Shown: positions 8,733 to 19,026 of the stretch, piece by piece
How the letters are laid out: the number at the start of each line of letters is the position of its first letter
Numbering within the stretch: the stretch's first letter is position 1
NCBI GenBank assembly: GCA_002344005.1
Contig: DDTD01000005.1
Location: forward strand, 34,643 to 98,642
Length of the DNA: 64,000 bases
Source: Ignavibacteria bacterium UBA2373
GTDB lineage: Bacteria; Bacteroidota; Ignavibacteria; Kapaibacteriales; UBA961
Reading direction: 5' to 3'
Notes under the pieces: model-generated
Seen by the model: only the letters and a program-made list of their open reading frames with translations
Databases searched by the model: none
What the model was told of the DNA's origin: nothing
Made by a program: the position numbers and the translations under genes

Positions 8733-10612
8733 GAATGAATATTCATGATTCAATTATTGCAATAGTTTTGATAGCGTCTTTGGGATTTTTTGCTTCATTG
8801 GGGGCACGTGAATATCAGGAACGCCTTATTTCTCGTATAGGTTTTTTTACAATGGTATTGCAAACAATTGCTGTGCTATGGGCTGTGATGCTGTGGGTAA
8901 TTAATGGTGCGAACCCCATTCACATGCAAGAAATAACGCTGTATGCAACAAAAGGATATTCTTTTATTATTGATTTCTATATTGACAGTGTAAGCGTGAT
9001 GTATATGAGTGTGGGAGTATTTCTGACTTCATTGATAACTCGCTACAGCCGATATTACCTTCATCTTGAAAGTGGTTATAAACGCTTTTTTAACACCATA
9101 CTTTTCTTTAATATCGGCTATACAGTTACTGTGTTGGCGGGTAATTTTGAAACACTTTTCATAGGATGGGAAATTCTTGGTATATCATCGTTTTTATTGG
9201 TTGCATTCTATCATGAGCGATATTTACCTGTGCGCAATGCCGTCAAGGTATTTTCTATATATCGCATAGGAGATGTTGGAATATTATTGGCAATGTGGGC
9301 AAGTCATCATTTATGGCATGAAAATATTACTTTTTTCAAACTTCATAATTATACATTAGTACATGAACATTTGTCGGGACATAGTGTAATCGGTATATTT
9401 ATATCACTATGTATTTTGGTAGCAGCAGCAGCAAAATCAGCTCAATTACCATTTTCGACATGGCTGCCAAGAGCCATGGAAGGTCCCACGCCGTCATCAG
9501 CTATTTTTTATGGTTCTTTGTCTGTGCATTTTGGTGTATTCTTATTATTACGCACTGAAGCATTTTGGCAGCATCAACCATCGGTACGAATTATAATTGG
9601 TATTATTGGTTTACTGACTACACTATTTGCTTATCCTGTGTCGAGAGTGCAATCCACCGTTAAAACACAAATTGGTTATGCCTCTATTGCCCAAATCGGC
9701 ATAATGTTTATAGAAATTGCTATGGGTTTGCAAACTATTGTGCTTATTCATTTTGCCGGTAATGCTTTTTTGCGTACATATCAATTGTTGATTTCTCCTT
9801 CTATTGTCAGCTATAAAATCCGTGATATGCAGTATCATTTTAACCCCAATGCACAATCTGTGGAAGACCGATTACCGGAAAAATTGCGCAATACTTTGTA
9901 TGTATTATCATTGCGTGAATTTTATGTTGATAAAGTACTGACGATATTAGTTTTTGGAATATTCAAATATGTGGGTAAAAAATTATCGTTTCTTTCTACG
10001 GCGAATATTGCTATTGTTTTACCTATAGTATATGGTGCAGCACTATTATTATTATTGTATCAACAATCAATTCCTCCGATGCTTTCTGATTATATACCGA
10101 ATATGGTTGCAATCTTCGGCTTGCTCTTAGTGATGCGATCATTTGTGGAAAGAAAGCGTCCGCGTTTATCTCTTTTTTTAGTAATAATGAATCACTTGTG
10201 GATTGCTTTGGGTATATCGTTTAATGAGAGTTTTGATGCCATGCATCTCTATCTCTATTTAAGCGGTGTAATTCTGATGGGATCATTAGCTCTTGTTCTT
10301 CTGACACTTCTCAAAATAAAAGAACAAAGTTATTTTGATTTGAATCAGTATTATGGTCATATTTATGAGCATCCGCGCTTATCGTTTTTATTTTTTATCT
10401 CTATATTGGGAGTGATGGGCTTCCCGATTACCCCAACATTTATCGGTGAGGATGTGATTTTTAGTCATATCCACGAGCATCAAATTTTAGTAGCATTCGC
10501 TGCATCCACAAGCTATGTGCTTGGCGGAATTTCTTTGATACGTATCTATGCACGACTTTTTTTAGGTAATCATGTAAAAAACTATCATGAAGTTGCATTA
10601 AAAACATCATAA
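8729..10612 (+). CDS. dabB: Inorganic carbon transporter membrane subunit DabB (NuoL-like)
   Basis: An integral membrane protein of 627 residues related to the proton-pumping NuoL/MrpA antiporter subunits (Proton_antipo_M). It forms the membrane partner of DabA and is expected to couple H+ or Na+ flow to CO2 hydration. Motifs of the family include FIGWEILGISSFLLVAFY, with the conserved Glu of the channel, and the lysine-bearing AAAAKSAQLPFSTWLPRAME. More than a dozen hydrophobic segments run through the protein. The start codon overlaps the dabA stop; a second ATG two codons on is an alternative. sulP follows after 19 bp. Family resemblance alone would suggest NADH dehydrogenase subunit 5, but the adjacent dabA decides the assignment. 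Confidence 0.9.
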   Translation: MRMNIHDSIIAIVLIASLGFFASLGAREYQERLISRIGFFTMVLQTIAVLWAVMLWVINGANPIHMQEITLYATKGYSFIIDFYIDSVSVMYMSVGVFLTSLITRYSRYYLHLESGYKRFFNTILFFNIGYTVTVLAGNFETLFIGWEILGISSFLLVAFYHERYLPVRNAVKVFSIYRIGDVGILLAMWASHHLWHENITFFKLHNYTLVHEHLSGHSVIGIFISLCILVAAAAKSAQLPFSTWLPRAMEGPTPSSAIFYGSLSVHFGVFLLLRTEAFWQHQPSVRIIIGIIGLLTTLFAYPVSRVQSTVKTQIGYASIAQIGIMFIEIAMGLQTIVLIHFAGNAFLRTYQLLISPSIVSYKIRDMQYHFNPNAQSVEDRLPEKLRNTLYVLSLREFYVDKVLTILVFGIFKYVGKKLSFLSTANIAIVLPIVYGAALLLLLYQQSIPPMLSDYIPNMVAIFGLLLVMRSFVERKRPRLSLFLVIMNHLWIALGISFNESFDAMHLYLYLSGVILMGSLALVLLTLLKIKEQSYFDLNQYYGHIYEHPRLSFLFFISILGVMGFPITPTFIGEDVIFSHIHEHQILVAFAASTSYVLGGISLIRIYARLFLGNHVKNYHEVALKTS

Positions 10613-10631
10613 CACTTATCATTTATTATTT

Positions 10632-12269
10632 ATGAATACAAATCAAAAAATACCTCGTACCGGATTTGCCGGTTTAAAAGAACATTGGAAATCAGATGCC
10701 ATATCCGGTTTCTTAGTATTTCTCATTGCATTGCCATTATGTTTAGGAATTTCGATGGCGAGCGGTTTCCCGCCTGTTGCGGGTATATTTACAGCAATTA
10801 TTGGCGGCATTGTTGTGAGTTTTTTTGGTGGCTCGTATGTCACCATTAAAGGACCCGCCGCCGGACTTATTGTTATTGCACTTGGGGCTGTGGAAGAATT
10901 AGGAGCTGGCAATATGCTCGATGGGTATCATCTGGCTCTTGCAGTAATTGTTGTCGCCGGAATAGTTCAAGTCCTGTTTGGTCTTTTGCGTTCAGGGGTT
11001 TTAAGTGATTTTTTTCCTTCTGCCGCTGTACATGGCATGTTAGCTGCCATTGGGATTATTATTGCTTCTAAACAAATACATACTCTTTTGGGTGTTAAAC
11101 CGGAGGGAAAGGAAATTATCGAACTTATCGCAGAAATTCCTCATAGTTTTTCTACGATGAATCCGGAAGTTGCCATTATCGGTATTATTAGTTTACTGAT
11201 TCTTTTCGGATTACCTTTGATACATCATCCGGTAGTTAAAAAAATACCTGCACCGCTTATTGTATTGCTTATTGCTATACCTTTGGGCAGAATGTTTGAT
11301 TTAGAGCATGAGCATACCTATTTATTTTTGGATCATCATGAATATAGCATAGGTCCTAAATTTTTAGTAACCTTGCCGGAAAATTTATTTGCAGCAGTGG
11401 CATTTCCCGATTTTTCTCAAATAGTATCGTTGACATCAATGAAATATATTGTGATGTTTGCTTTAGTAGGCAGTCTGGAGTCACTGTTAAGTACCAAAGC
11501 AATTGACACATTAGATACATATAAAAGAAAGTCTAATATGGACAAAGATTTAATGGGTGTTGGTGTGGGCAATATTTTATCAGGGATGATTGGTGGTTTG
11601 CCGATGATTTCAGAAATAGTGCGAAGCTCTGCGAATGTTAATAATGGGGGAAAAACTATATGGAGCAATGTCTTTCATGGTATATTTCTTTTTGTCTTTG
11701 TGGCATTTTTCCCTACATTCATCCATCAAATACCATTGTCGGCTCTTGCTGCAATGCTTATTTTTACGGGCTACCGTCTTGCATCACCCAAAGAGTTTTA
11801 TAAAACATATAAAATAGGCAAAGAGCAATTAGTCATATTTCTTATCACGATTATTATGACACTCGCCACTGACTTACTGATTGGTATTGCTTCCGGTATC
11901 GTTGTGAAAATTATTATGCACCTTTTGAATGGTTTACCGGTAAAATATATGTTTAAACCGCTATTTTCTGTAACGATAGACTCAAAGGGAGATTATATTG
12001 TTGAAGTGTTTCATTCTGCGGTATTCAGTAATTATATTCGGTTAAAAAAATCGCTTGATTCACTTCCCCGACAAAAGTCCATAGTTATTGATTTTTCCAA
12101 TACAAATCTTATTGACCATACTGTGATGGATAATTTGCATCATTACAAACATGAATATGAATCATCGGGTGGCAGTTTTGTTTTCGAGGGATTAGATGAA
12201 CATATTGCGCTTTCGGAACATAGCTTGGCAGCACGAAAAAAGAGTTATATTGCAATTCATAAACCTTAA
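10632..12269 (+). CDS. SulP family anion transporter with STAS domain
   Basis: A 545-residue SLC26/SulP transporter. The membrane domain starts with the typical SDAISGFLVFLIALPLCLGI stretch, followed by GGSYVTIKGPAAGLIVIA, and has about 12-14 hydrophobic segments to residue 430. A C-terminal STAS domain (about 450-535) contains SIVIDFSNTNLIDHTVMDNL. SulP proteins carry sulfate, bicarbonate or dicarboxylates. The position directly behind dabA-dabB argues for bicarbonate or another anion tied to carbon uptake, which is inference. The gene is 19 bp downstream of dabB and 13 bp upstream of the DUF2490 gene, so all four form one operon. Confidence 0.9.
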   Translation: MNTNQKIPRTGFAGLKEHWKSDAISGFLVFLIALPLCLGISMASGFPPVAGIFTAIIGGIVVSFFGGSYVTIKGPAAGLIVIALGAVEELGAGNMLDGYHLALAVIVVAGIVQVLFGLLRSGVLSDFFPSAAVHGMLAAIGIIIASKQIHTLLGVKPEGKEIIELIAEIPHSFSTMNPEVAIIGIISLLILFGLPLIHHPVVKKIPAPLIVLLIAIPLGRMFDLEHEHTYLFLDHHEYSIGPKFLVTLPENLFAAVAFPDFSQIVSLTSMKYIVMFALVGSLESLLSTKAIDTLDTYKRKSNMDKDLMGVGVGNILSGMIGGLPMISEIVRSSANVNNGGKTIWSNVFHGIFLFVFVAFFPTFIHQIPLSALAAMLIFTGYRLASPKEFYKTYKIGKEQLVIFLITIIMTLATDLLIGIASGIVVKIIMHLLNGLPVKYMFKPLFSVTIDSKGDYIVEVFHSAVFSNYIRLKKSLDSLPRQKSIVIDFSNTNLIDHTVMDNLHHYKHEYESSGGSFVFEGLDEHIALSEHSLAARKKSYIAIHKP

Positions 12270-12282
12270 ACCTTGGAGTGAT

Positions 12283-13059
12283 ATGAAAAAAAATCTCATT
12301 CTCAGCATTGGTTGTTTTGTTTTGACATTGGGAATATTGCAAGCACAAACCAATCGCATAAGTGATCACAACTCGATAGGATGGTACAATTACTTTGGGA
12401 CTTTCAAACTTTCAGAGCATTTTGGTGTTCACACAGAGTATCAGTGGCGCAGGGATAGCTATATTACAGACTGGCAACAAAGTCTTTTGCGTGTAGGTAT
12501 CAATTATTCACTTAATCCAAGGGTGCTTTTTCGTGCCGGTTATGCGTGGGTTGAAACATTTCCTTATGGTGATATACCGCTTAATGGTTTTGGTAAAGAT
12601 TTTACCGAGCATCGTTTCTTTGAGATGGTGCAATTATCTCATAAAGAAGGAATAGTGGATATATCACATAGATTTATGGTGGAGCAACGTTTTGTGGGGA
12701 AATATAATTCTCTTTTATCCGAAAAAGAGGATGAATATCCTTTACTCAATAGAATGCGTTATATGATACGTTTACAAGTTCCGCTCCAAGGTAATGAAAT
12801 CAAAGATAATACTCCGTATCTCGCACTATATGATGAAGTATTTGTCGGGTTCGGTGAAAATGTGAATGCGAATATTTTTGATCAGAATCGCGTTGGTCTT
12901 TTATTCGGGTATCGTTTTTCACCATTGTTACGTATTGAAGGGGGATACCTAAGTCAGATTGTCCAATTTGGCAGGCAGATAGACGGAAAAAATGTTATTC
13001 AATATAATAATGGTATTATTCTCAATGCCAATATATCTATGGATTTGACATCACAATAA
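12283..13059 (+). CDS. DUF2490 family outer membrane beta-barrel protein
   Basis: A 258-residue protein with a signal peptide ending near LQAQT and a mature part rich in alternating aromatic strands typical of a small outer membrane barrel. The beginning matches DUF2490: IGWYNYFGTFKLSEHFGVHTEYQWR, with RHW/TEHRFFEM-like strands later. I chose 12283 because it opens directly into the signal peptide and has a GGAG 5-8 bases upstream; an in-frame ATG at 12196 lies inside sulP. It is the last gene of the dabA-dabB-sulP operon and converges with the SMR gene 9 bp away. Its role is unknown; a porin-like or structural role for the module is an inference from linkage. Confidence 0.8.
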   Translation: MKKNLILSIGCFVLTLGILQAQTNRISDHNSIGWYNYFGTFKLSEHFGVHTEYQWRRDSYITDWQQSLLRVGINYSLNPRVLFRAGYAWVETFPYGDIPLNGFGKDFTEHRFFEMVQLSHKEGIVDISHRFMVEQRFVGKYNSLLSEKEDEYPLLNRMRYMIRLQVPLQGNEIKDNTPYLALYDEVFVGFGENVNANIFDQNRVGLLFGYRFSPLLRIEGGYLSQIVQFGRQIDGKNVIQYNNGIILNANISMDLTSQ

Positions 13060-13067
13060 TTGTATTG

Positions 13068-13388
13068 TTATGACACTATTTTTAAACCGATAATCGCAGT
13101 GATGAGCAATAAAAGAAAAAACAATCGTGCGAATGTTGCAGGGTCATGAAAAATATATATGCCTATTATAGCGGTGCCGCAAGCTCCAATACCTGTCCAC
13201 ACTGCATAAGCAGTGCCAAGCGGTATAGTCTGTATTGCGCGTTCAAGAGCAGCAAAACTGATAATTGCACATAGAATAAATGCCAAATTCCATAGTGTTT
13301 TATTATTGCCTTCGATGCTTGCCATTTTAAGACAAGTGGTAAAGCCGATCTCGAATATTCCTGCAATACCTAAGTAAAACCAATCCAT
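13068..13388 (-). CDS. SMR family exporter, SugE/Gdx-like
   Basis: A 106-residue, four-helix small multidrug resistance protein. The essential membrane glutamate is Glu13 in GIFEIGFTTCLK. The segment TIPLGTAYAVWTGIGACGTAIIG is characteristic of the SugE/Gdx branch, which exports guanidinium, rather than the EmrE drug exporters. Such proteins act as antiparallel homodimers driven by proton exchange. The gene stands alone, starts just downstream of the porV terminator and converges with the DUF2490 gene. I did not recognise a guanidine riboswitch in the 80 bp upstream. Substrate is inferred from subfamily signature only. Confidence 0.85.
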   Translation of the reverse strand: MDWFYLGIAGIFEIGFTTCLKMASIEGNNKTLWNLAFILCAIISFAALERAIQTIPLGTAYAVWTGIGACGTAIIGIYIFHDPATFARLFFLLLLITAIIGLKIVS

Positions 13389-13410
13389 AGTTATAAAAAG
13401 AAATATAAAA

Positions 13411-13442
13411 AAACTCGACGACTAATAATAATCGTCGAGTTT
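13411..13442 (-). terminator. Rho-independent terminator of porU-porV
   Basis: A perfect 11-bp inverted repeat, aaactcgacga (13411-13421) and tcgtcgagttt (13432-13442), with a 10-nt loop and a T-run on the minus strand. It lies 30 bp after the porV stop and before the SMR start, so it ends the porU-porV transcript. The flanking A/T runs could also allow termination in the other direction. Confidence 0.85.
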
Positions 13443-13471
13443 TACAATATTAGTAATGTAAAAAGAATACT

Positions 13472-14548
13472 TTATTTAGTATCCGGTACGCCTAAATCCA
13501 CAATAAGCGAAAATCTCATTGTATTTGCCAAAGGGTGATTTTCTTCAATTGTATTGAGGAAGCTAAAATCTAAGTTAAACATCTGATACTTTACACCTGC
13601 ACCAAAAGTTAAAAATTCGCGATTACCCGAACTTGCCGGTTCAGCAAAATATCCGGCTCTTAATGCCACAACTCTTTCATACCAATACTCTGCGCCAAAT
13701 GCCAATTCCATCCCGCCTTTTTCCCATGCAGTGACGAAAGATTTTGGAATCGGGTCAGATACCGTTGCATCACGACGCACTAATAATTTAGAAGCATCAA
13801 ATGCAAATGTTAAATCATTGAATTCATCACGTACAACATTTAAGGACGTTCCTAAACGTAATGTGGTTGGCAATGGATCGGATTGTTGTAAATACGTTAC
13901 TTTCGGACCCACATTTTGTAAGTTGAATCCAACAGCTAATTTATCATCTAATTCCCAACCGAAAACATCTAATTTGCTTGGACGCCATAATAGCCCTATA
14001 TCAAATGCACCGCTTGTTCCTGTTCCGGCACCGGTAGCTTGTCCTGAAATAGGTGCAAGATTTGATTGGATATAACGAAGCCCCACGCCTGCGCCAATAT
14101 CATCGGAAATCATAGTTCCATAATATAGACCGAAAGAGAATTCATTGGAACGAAAAGTTCCTTGTTTGTCACCGCGCTCATTAGTACGAGTGAATTCACC
14201 AAGATTCATAAGAACAAAGTTTGCGGCAACCATACCGTCGAGCGCCTCTACATACTGACCATAGGCACCGTAACTATAATATAAATCCGTATTGAACTGA
14301 GGCAACCAACGAGAAAAATTGATTGCGACTTGTTGTTTATCTTGGTAGCCAAGACCACCCGGATTCCAGTAAATAGCATTAAGATTATCAGCCATAGCAG
14401 TGCCCACTTCACCCATGCCGCAAGCACGTGCATCGGCACTGATTAACAAAAACGGTACAGCAGAACCGCCGGTTTGAGCAGATGCGGGTAAAGTTGCCAT
14501 GCCCAATGCAAAAAGTGCACTCATGAACAACATTCTGTTTTTTATCAT
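13472..14548 (-). CDS. porV: Type IX secretion system outer membrane protein PorV
   Basis: PorV (LptO) is a 14-strand FadL-like outer membrane barrel that carries T9SS cargo from the translocon to the PorU sortase. The 358-residue protein has a signal peptide cleaved near ASA-QT. It then has the family-typical AVPFLLISADARACGMGEVGTAMADN and NAIYWNPGGLGY, and it ends with an aromatic-rich strand. It is 17 bp downstream of porU on the same strand, so the shuttle and sortase are co-expressed. With the several T9SS type A C-terminal domains in this window it shows a working secretion route; the translocon and motor genes are not here. Confidence 0.92.
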   Translation of the reverse strand: MIKNRMLFMSALFALGMATLPASAQTGGSAVPFLLISADARACGMGEVGTAMADNLNAIYWNPGGLGYQDKQQVAINFSRWLPQFNTDLYYSYGAYGQYVEALDGMVAANFVLMNLGEFTRTNERGDKQGTFRSNEFSFGLYYGTMISDDIGAGVGLRYIQSNLAPISGQATGAGTGTSGAFDIGLLWRPSKLDVFGWELDDKLAVGFNLQNVGPKVTYLQQSDPLPTTLRLGTSLNVVRDEFNDLTFAFDASKLLVRRDATVSDPIPKSFVTAWEKGGMELAFGAEYWYERVVALRAGYFAEPASSGNREFLTFGAGVKYQMFNLDFSFLNTIEENHPLANTMRFSLIVDLGVPDTK

Positions 14549-14565
14549 GATTTCCTCTATAAAAA

Positions 14566-17500
14566 TTATTGTCTTACAATTGTATGAGAACCCGTGACGG
14601 TCATTCTTTTACCATCAAAAGCCGTGCCCTCTATGAAAAAATAATAGGGACCCGAAGGTACCATATTCCCATTATTGTCTTTTGCGTCCCATGCAATTTC
14701 TGCATTTCTCACTTGATTAACGGAGGTAGAAAAAGTCCTCACTAAGCGTCCATCAGCGGCAAAAATATGAATTTCGACACTAAAGGGTTGCGATTGATTG
14801 TGAATGAAGTTCATACGCATCTCGCCAAATGATGGATTGGGATAGGTCAGAACATCTTGTACAATGAATGAATTTGGGTCTGCAACCATAAAATGTGTCG
14901 TGGTTTGTCTGTAATTATTGAGAATGTCCCAAGCTCTTGCTGTAATCGTGTGATGTCCGGGCGAGAGATTAAAGACTTGTTTTTGAGCCGAACCTTGTCT
15001 GGGGTCTGTGAATGATGTTTGATATGTCTCGGTTGCATCTATCGGTTCACCATCATCAATACGAAACTCAATATTGTGACCAATGCCTGCACCTGTTGTG
15101 TTGATACCTGTTTCGTCCGACAAATCAAGTATAATCATCGGTGAATTGCGTACCATATCTCCCGCGGAGAATTGTTTGCTGTCAAGGAATAAATCCATCG
15201 TAGGACCTTCTGTATCATCATACTCGACTGTATCTACACCGTTAATAATCACTTTATCGGTTTTGCCCATTGCATGTTTTTTGCCGGAATTTGCATAAAG
15301 ATAAATACCCCCATTTTCATTGGTGAAGCTTATATCCTTAGGAATAATAAACTCGGCTGTAAATATACCATTTTCGACTTGCCATGAACTGCGATTGAGA
15401 ATACCTCCTACTTTATTTATCACATGAATTTCATTCGGTTTCGACGGATCGGTCGGGTCTTTGACTTTTTCAACATAAGAACCATCGCGTAGTGTGATAA
15501 ATACTGTACCTGTAAAATCATTGGAGAATGTACCTGATAAATCATAAATACTGCCACGAATTTTGACTTTGGATAATGCTTTAAGTGAAACAGCATCAGT
15601 TTCTTGAAGCGGAGTATTGTTGATTGTGTCAATGATAATACGATATGACGGAATATTTAAACGTAAAGCCGGATCACCGAGAATAAGAAATTTTTGATCA
15701 TTTTCGGTAGTAAAGTTTAACTTAGTGTTGTAGAGTGCTTGGCCTATTGTCAAGTGTTTGTTATTAATGGGGTTTGTTGAAAATACTTCAGTAAAATACC
15801 TGTTTGTTATTCGTGAATTTTGATTTGCATACACTGCTCGGGTGGATGCGAAAACAGCAATTGCACCGCCTGTTCGCTTTGTCACAAATTCTTCGGCACC
15901 ACATTGACGGTTTGCATCATCGAATCTGCCGAAATCACATGTTGCACCGCTGAGAAAAAATGGTTTAGTCGTATTAGTAAACATAGGAATATGGACATCT
16001 TTTTCAAAGATTAGTTCATTTGCCCATAGTCGCGGGCTACCATGACCAATCCAATTGAGAGTTAATGTTCCTGTGCCATTAGCTGTGGAGATAAATTGTT
16101 CTGTGACGCTTGGCTTGCGGCGACCACGAGCGGCGTTTTCAAGAGGATATTCAACCATATAGATTTTTCTCGGTTGAATATAGTCAGGAAATCCTTGTGA
16201 CACTAGTTCTGCATCTTCGGTATGAGTATTGCCATCGGAGTTACCAATGGTAGTGGGTCCGTCATCCGCAACAAAAGTACTGATGGTGCGCCAGATACCG
16301 GGGTCTGCATCATTTTCATAAAGGCGAATTTTATCAATAACGGCAAAGCCGGAATTATTATTCGTGACAGGAATTCGCCCAATAGCAATATCCGGTATTT
16401 TGTCATTGCCCACAACCCGCACAAAATAATCTTCCGTACAGTATGAATCTACCGAATGGAAAGTGTCACCGATTTGAGGTACTTGATATGCAGGAACAAG
16501 GTTCGCTGTCTGGAAAGATATATTTTTGGGATCAAAATGTCCATCACCCCATAAAAGCACATATTCAGGTTTTGTTTTCCATGTATGATATGCTTTGCCG
16601 ATGAAATTACGCAATGCGCTTACATCAAGCATACCGCCGGAAAACTCATTGTAAATATCCGCTGTGGATATTACCGATACTGTATATTCACCTTGTGATT
16701 CTCTGTATTTTTTATATTCATTTGCCGAGGCAATGACATCAGGATGGGCAATGAGAATAATGTCTGCGCTTAAGTCTGAGTCAAAAAGAGGCACGGATTG
16801 TTCAACTGACATTTGTGGTTTTCTCACAGTACCGGAGAACAAAAATCTTCGGGGAGTTTTACGTTCAAGATTTGTTCTCATTATGTACATGCCGCCGGTA
16901 TTTGCTATATTCGTCGTAAGAATCGGATTCTGGCGATTTGTAACATCCATACCCCAGACTTCACCGGAAAAACCGTTAATGGTATATTCCGTAGAGCCAA
17001 TATGGTTAGTATCGGTAAAAAGTTCAAGTGTATTATTTCTTGCGGTAAGCTCAGCGGGATATGTAATTTCAAACCAATCAATATAACCGATACTTGAATT
17101 AGGTGCTGAGTTTGAATAATTGAATTGTAGAGCACTTCTGTTGTCCGACTCGAGTGAAGCCGCCGGCAATTGGGCTATTCTTATAGGAGTACGAATGGCG
17201 TCAACATAGTTGTAAGAACCCGAGCCAACGCCACCTACCGAAGTCGATCCTAAACTTTTACCGCTTTCTGTGATGGTAAATGTGCCGCTTGTTGCATTTT
17301 TATGAGCAACCACATATCTATAACGAATATTACCTTGACGTACTAATCCATCAAGCACGGATGTGTACGTTGCCGGTATTGAAGCATCCACTTGTTTACC
17401 GAACCACTCTCTTCCCGATCCTGTACCAAAGGGGTTTACAAATTCTTCTTCATTAAAAATACGAGCAGAATATATTGTTGGTTTGTTAACAATAGGTTCT

Positions 17501-18513
17501 GTCATTGGTGTGGCAATATCCATTCTTTTACCGGGTGTTGAATTACCTATAGTTAAAATGTATGAACTTTGATTAGTGTAAGGATGAACAAAATGTTCAA
17601 AATCGCCTCTACCGTCAGGGATAAAGCCGGCTGCGCTTCCGCCGTAAAAAATAATATCATTTAATTGTCCATTTGGCTCTGTTCTGACAAAAATGGGTTG
17701 TTCCGGTAAAGTAAGAAAATCCGTATCTGTCATTGTTTCGGATAATGGTAAACCACCTGTACCTATAAGCTTGATAAATGGAATATCTGATGGTTGAATC
17801 GTCATGCCCATATCGGTAAGGTCTTGAGCTGTAATGCGGTAAATTCCTTCCACATCAATACGAAGTTTAATAATTTTTCGGGGAGAGGATTGGACTGTAT
17901 GTGTTGTCTTTTTGAGTGAACTCGATGCTTGATTTAATGTCTTAATGCCCCAGAATTTACTTTGCTCATGGTTAAGCACAAAAACCGGAGAGTACTGGGG
18001 TGAAGTATGGAAACTTTCCGGTTTTTCTGTGAAACGTATGACTGCTGTAATACTTGAGGGAATACGATAGCGTCCCTCCTCTGCATCATACTGAGCGGTG
18101 GTTATGAAAAGGTGAGAAAGGTGTTTGTCTCTTGCAATGCCGGCATAGTGCAACGTTGCCCATGGTTGCCATTGTTTTGATTCTTGATTTTTTTGTGGTG
18201 ATAGATTTGAATAGACAACACTTACCGATGAAAGAGTAAAGCCTGTCGGCGATGGTACGGCTAAAGGAACATTAAGCTTGTATTCGCCAATGGCAACATC
18301 TTTAATTCTTGGAGTGATAATTTTTCGTCCATTATGAAGGGATGTGTCATATCCTAAGATTTTAGGTTTATATATTACGACAAGTTCCGTAGGATTAGAG
18401 CGAACAATTTCTACTCCTGTCTGTTTCCATGATGGAACACCCGAAGCGCTCATGATAAGAGTGCTTAGAATCAGCATTATGCTATAAATCATCAATGTAG
18501 AGGTCATATTCAT
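14566..18513 (-). CDS. porU: Type IX secretion system sortase PorU (C25 peptidase)
   Basis: PorU is the surface cysteine protease/sortase that removes the C-terminal signal of T9SS cargo and joins it to anionic LPS. From the start at 18513 the protein has 1315 residues; that ATG opens directly into a signal peptide (MIYSIMLILSTLIMSASG), whereas the longer frame to 18627 adds 38 residues with no signal character. The gingipain-like C25 domain lies around residues 575-960, with the catalytic His824 in NWIGHGSPRLW and Cys859 in SGATCDFGRFDD. The C-terminal 90 residues form a FlgD/T9SS-like Ig domain starting near YPNPSFGEMRM. It is transcribed with porV. Confidence 0.92.
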   Translation of the reverse strand: MNMTSTLMIYSIMLILSTLIMSASGVPSWKQTGVEIVRSNPTELVVIYKPKILGYDTSLHNGRKIITPRIKDVAIGEYKLNVPLAVPSPTGFTLSSVSVVYSNLSPQKNQESKQWQPWATLHYAGIARDKHLSHLFITTAQYDAEEGRYRIPSSITAVIRFTEKPESFHTSPQYSPVFVLNHEQSKFWGIKTLNQASSSLKKTTHTVQSSPRKIIKLRIDVEGIYRITAQDLTDMGMTIQPSDIPFIKLIGTGGLPLSETMTDTDFLTLPEQPIFVRTEPNGQLNDIIFYGGSAAGFIPDGRGDFEHFVHPYTNQSSYILTIGNSTPGKRMDIATPMTEPIVNKPTIYSARIFNEEEFVNPFGTGSGREWFGKQVDASIPATYTSVLDGLVRQGNIRYRYVVAHKNATSGTFTITESGKSLGSTSVGGVGSGSYNYVDAIRTPIRIAQLPAASLESDNRSALQFNYSNSAPNSSIGYIDWFEITYPAELTARNNTLELFTDTNHIGSTEYTINGFSGEVWGMDVTNRQNPILTTNIANTGGMYIMRTNLERKTPRRFLFSGTVRKPQMSVEQSVPLFDSDLSADIILIAHPDVIASANEYKKYRESQGEYTVSVISTADIYNEFSGGMLDVSALRNFIGKAYHTWKTKPEYVLLWGDGHFDPKNISFQTANLVPAYQVPQIGDTFHSVDSYCTEDYFVRVVGNDKIPDIAIGRIPVTNNNSGFAVIDKIRLYENDADPGIWRTISTFVADDGPTTIGNSDGNTHTEDAELVSQGFPDYIQPRKIYMVEYPLENAARGRRKPSVTEQFISTANGTGTLTLNWIGHGSPRLWANELIFEKDVHIPMFTNTTKPFFLSGATCDFGRFDDANRQCGAEEFVTKRTGGAIAVFASTRAVYANQNSRITNRYFTEVFSTNPINNKHLTIGQALYNTKLNFTTENDQKFLILGDPALRLNIPSYRIIIDTINNTPLQETDAVSLKALSKVKIRGSIYDLSGTFSNDFTGTVFITLRDGSYVEKVKDPTDPSKPNEIHVINKVGGILNRSSWQVENGIFTAEFIIPKDISFTNENGGIYLYANSGKKHAMGKTDKVIINGVDTVEYDDTEGPTMDLFLDSKQFSAGDMVRNSPMIILDLSDETGINTTGAGIGHNIEFRIDDGEPIDATETYQTSFTDPRQGSAQKQVFNLSPGHHTITARAWDILNNYRQTTTHFMVADPNSFIVQDVLTYPNPSFGEMRMNFIHNQSQPFSVEIHIFAADGRLVRTFSTSVNQVRNAEIAWDAKDNNGNMVPSGPYYFFIEGTAFDGKRMTVTGSHTIVRQ

Positions 18514-18968
<455 letters not shown>

Positions 18969-19026
18969 TTGTTTTCGTATTGGGGTCGCAAAAATACGAC
19001 CTTTTCTCTACTTTCCAAAAAAAAAG

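Noticed and set aside
13389..13470. Guanidine riboswitch before the SugE/Gdx-like gene
   Set aside because: Only about 80 bp separate it from porV, and these contain the porV terminator; no riboswitch motif was recognised.
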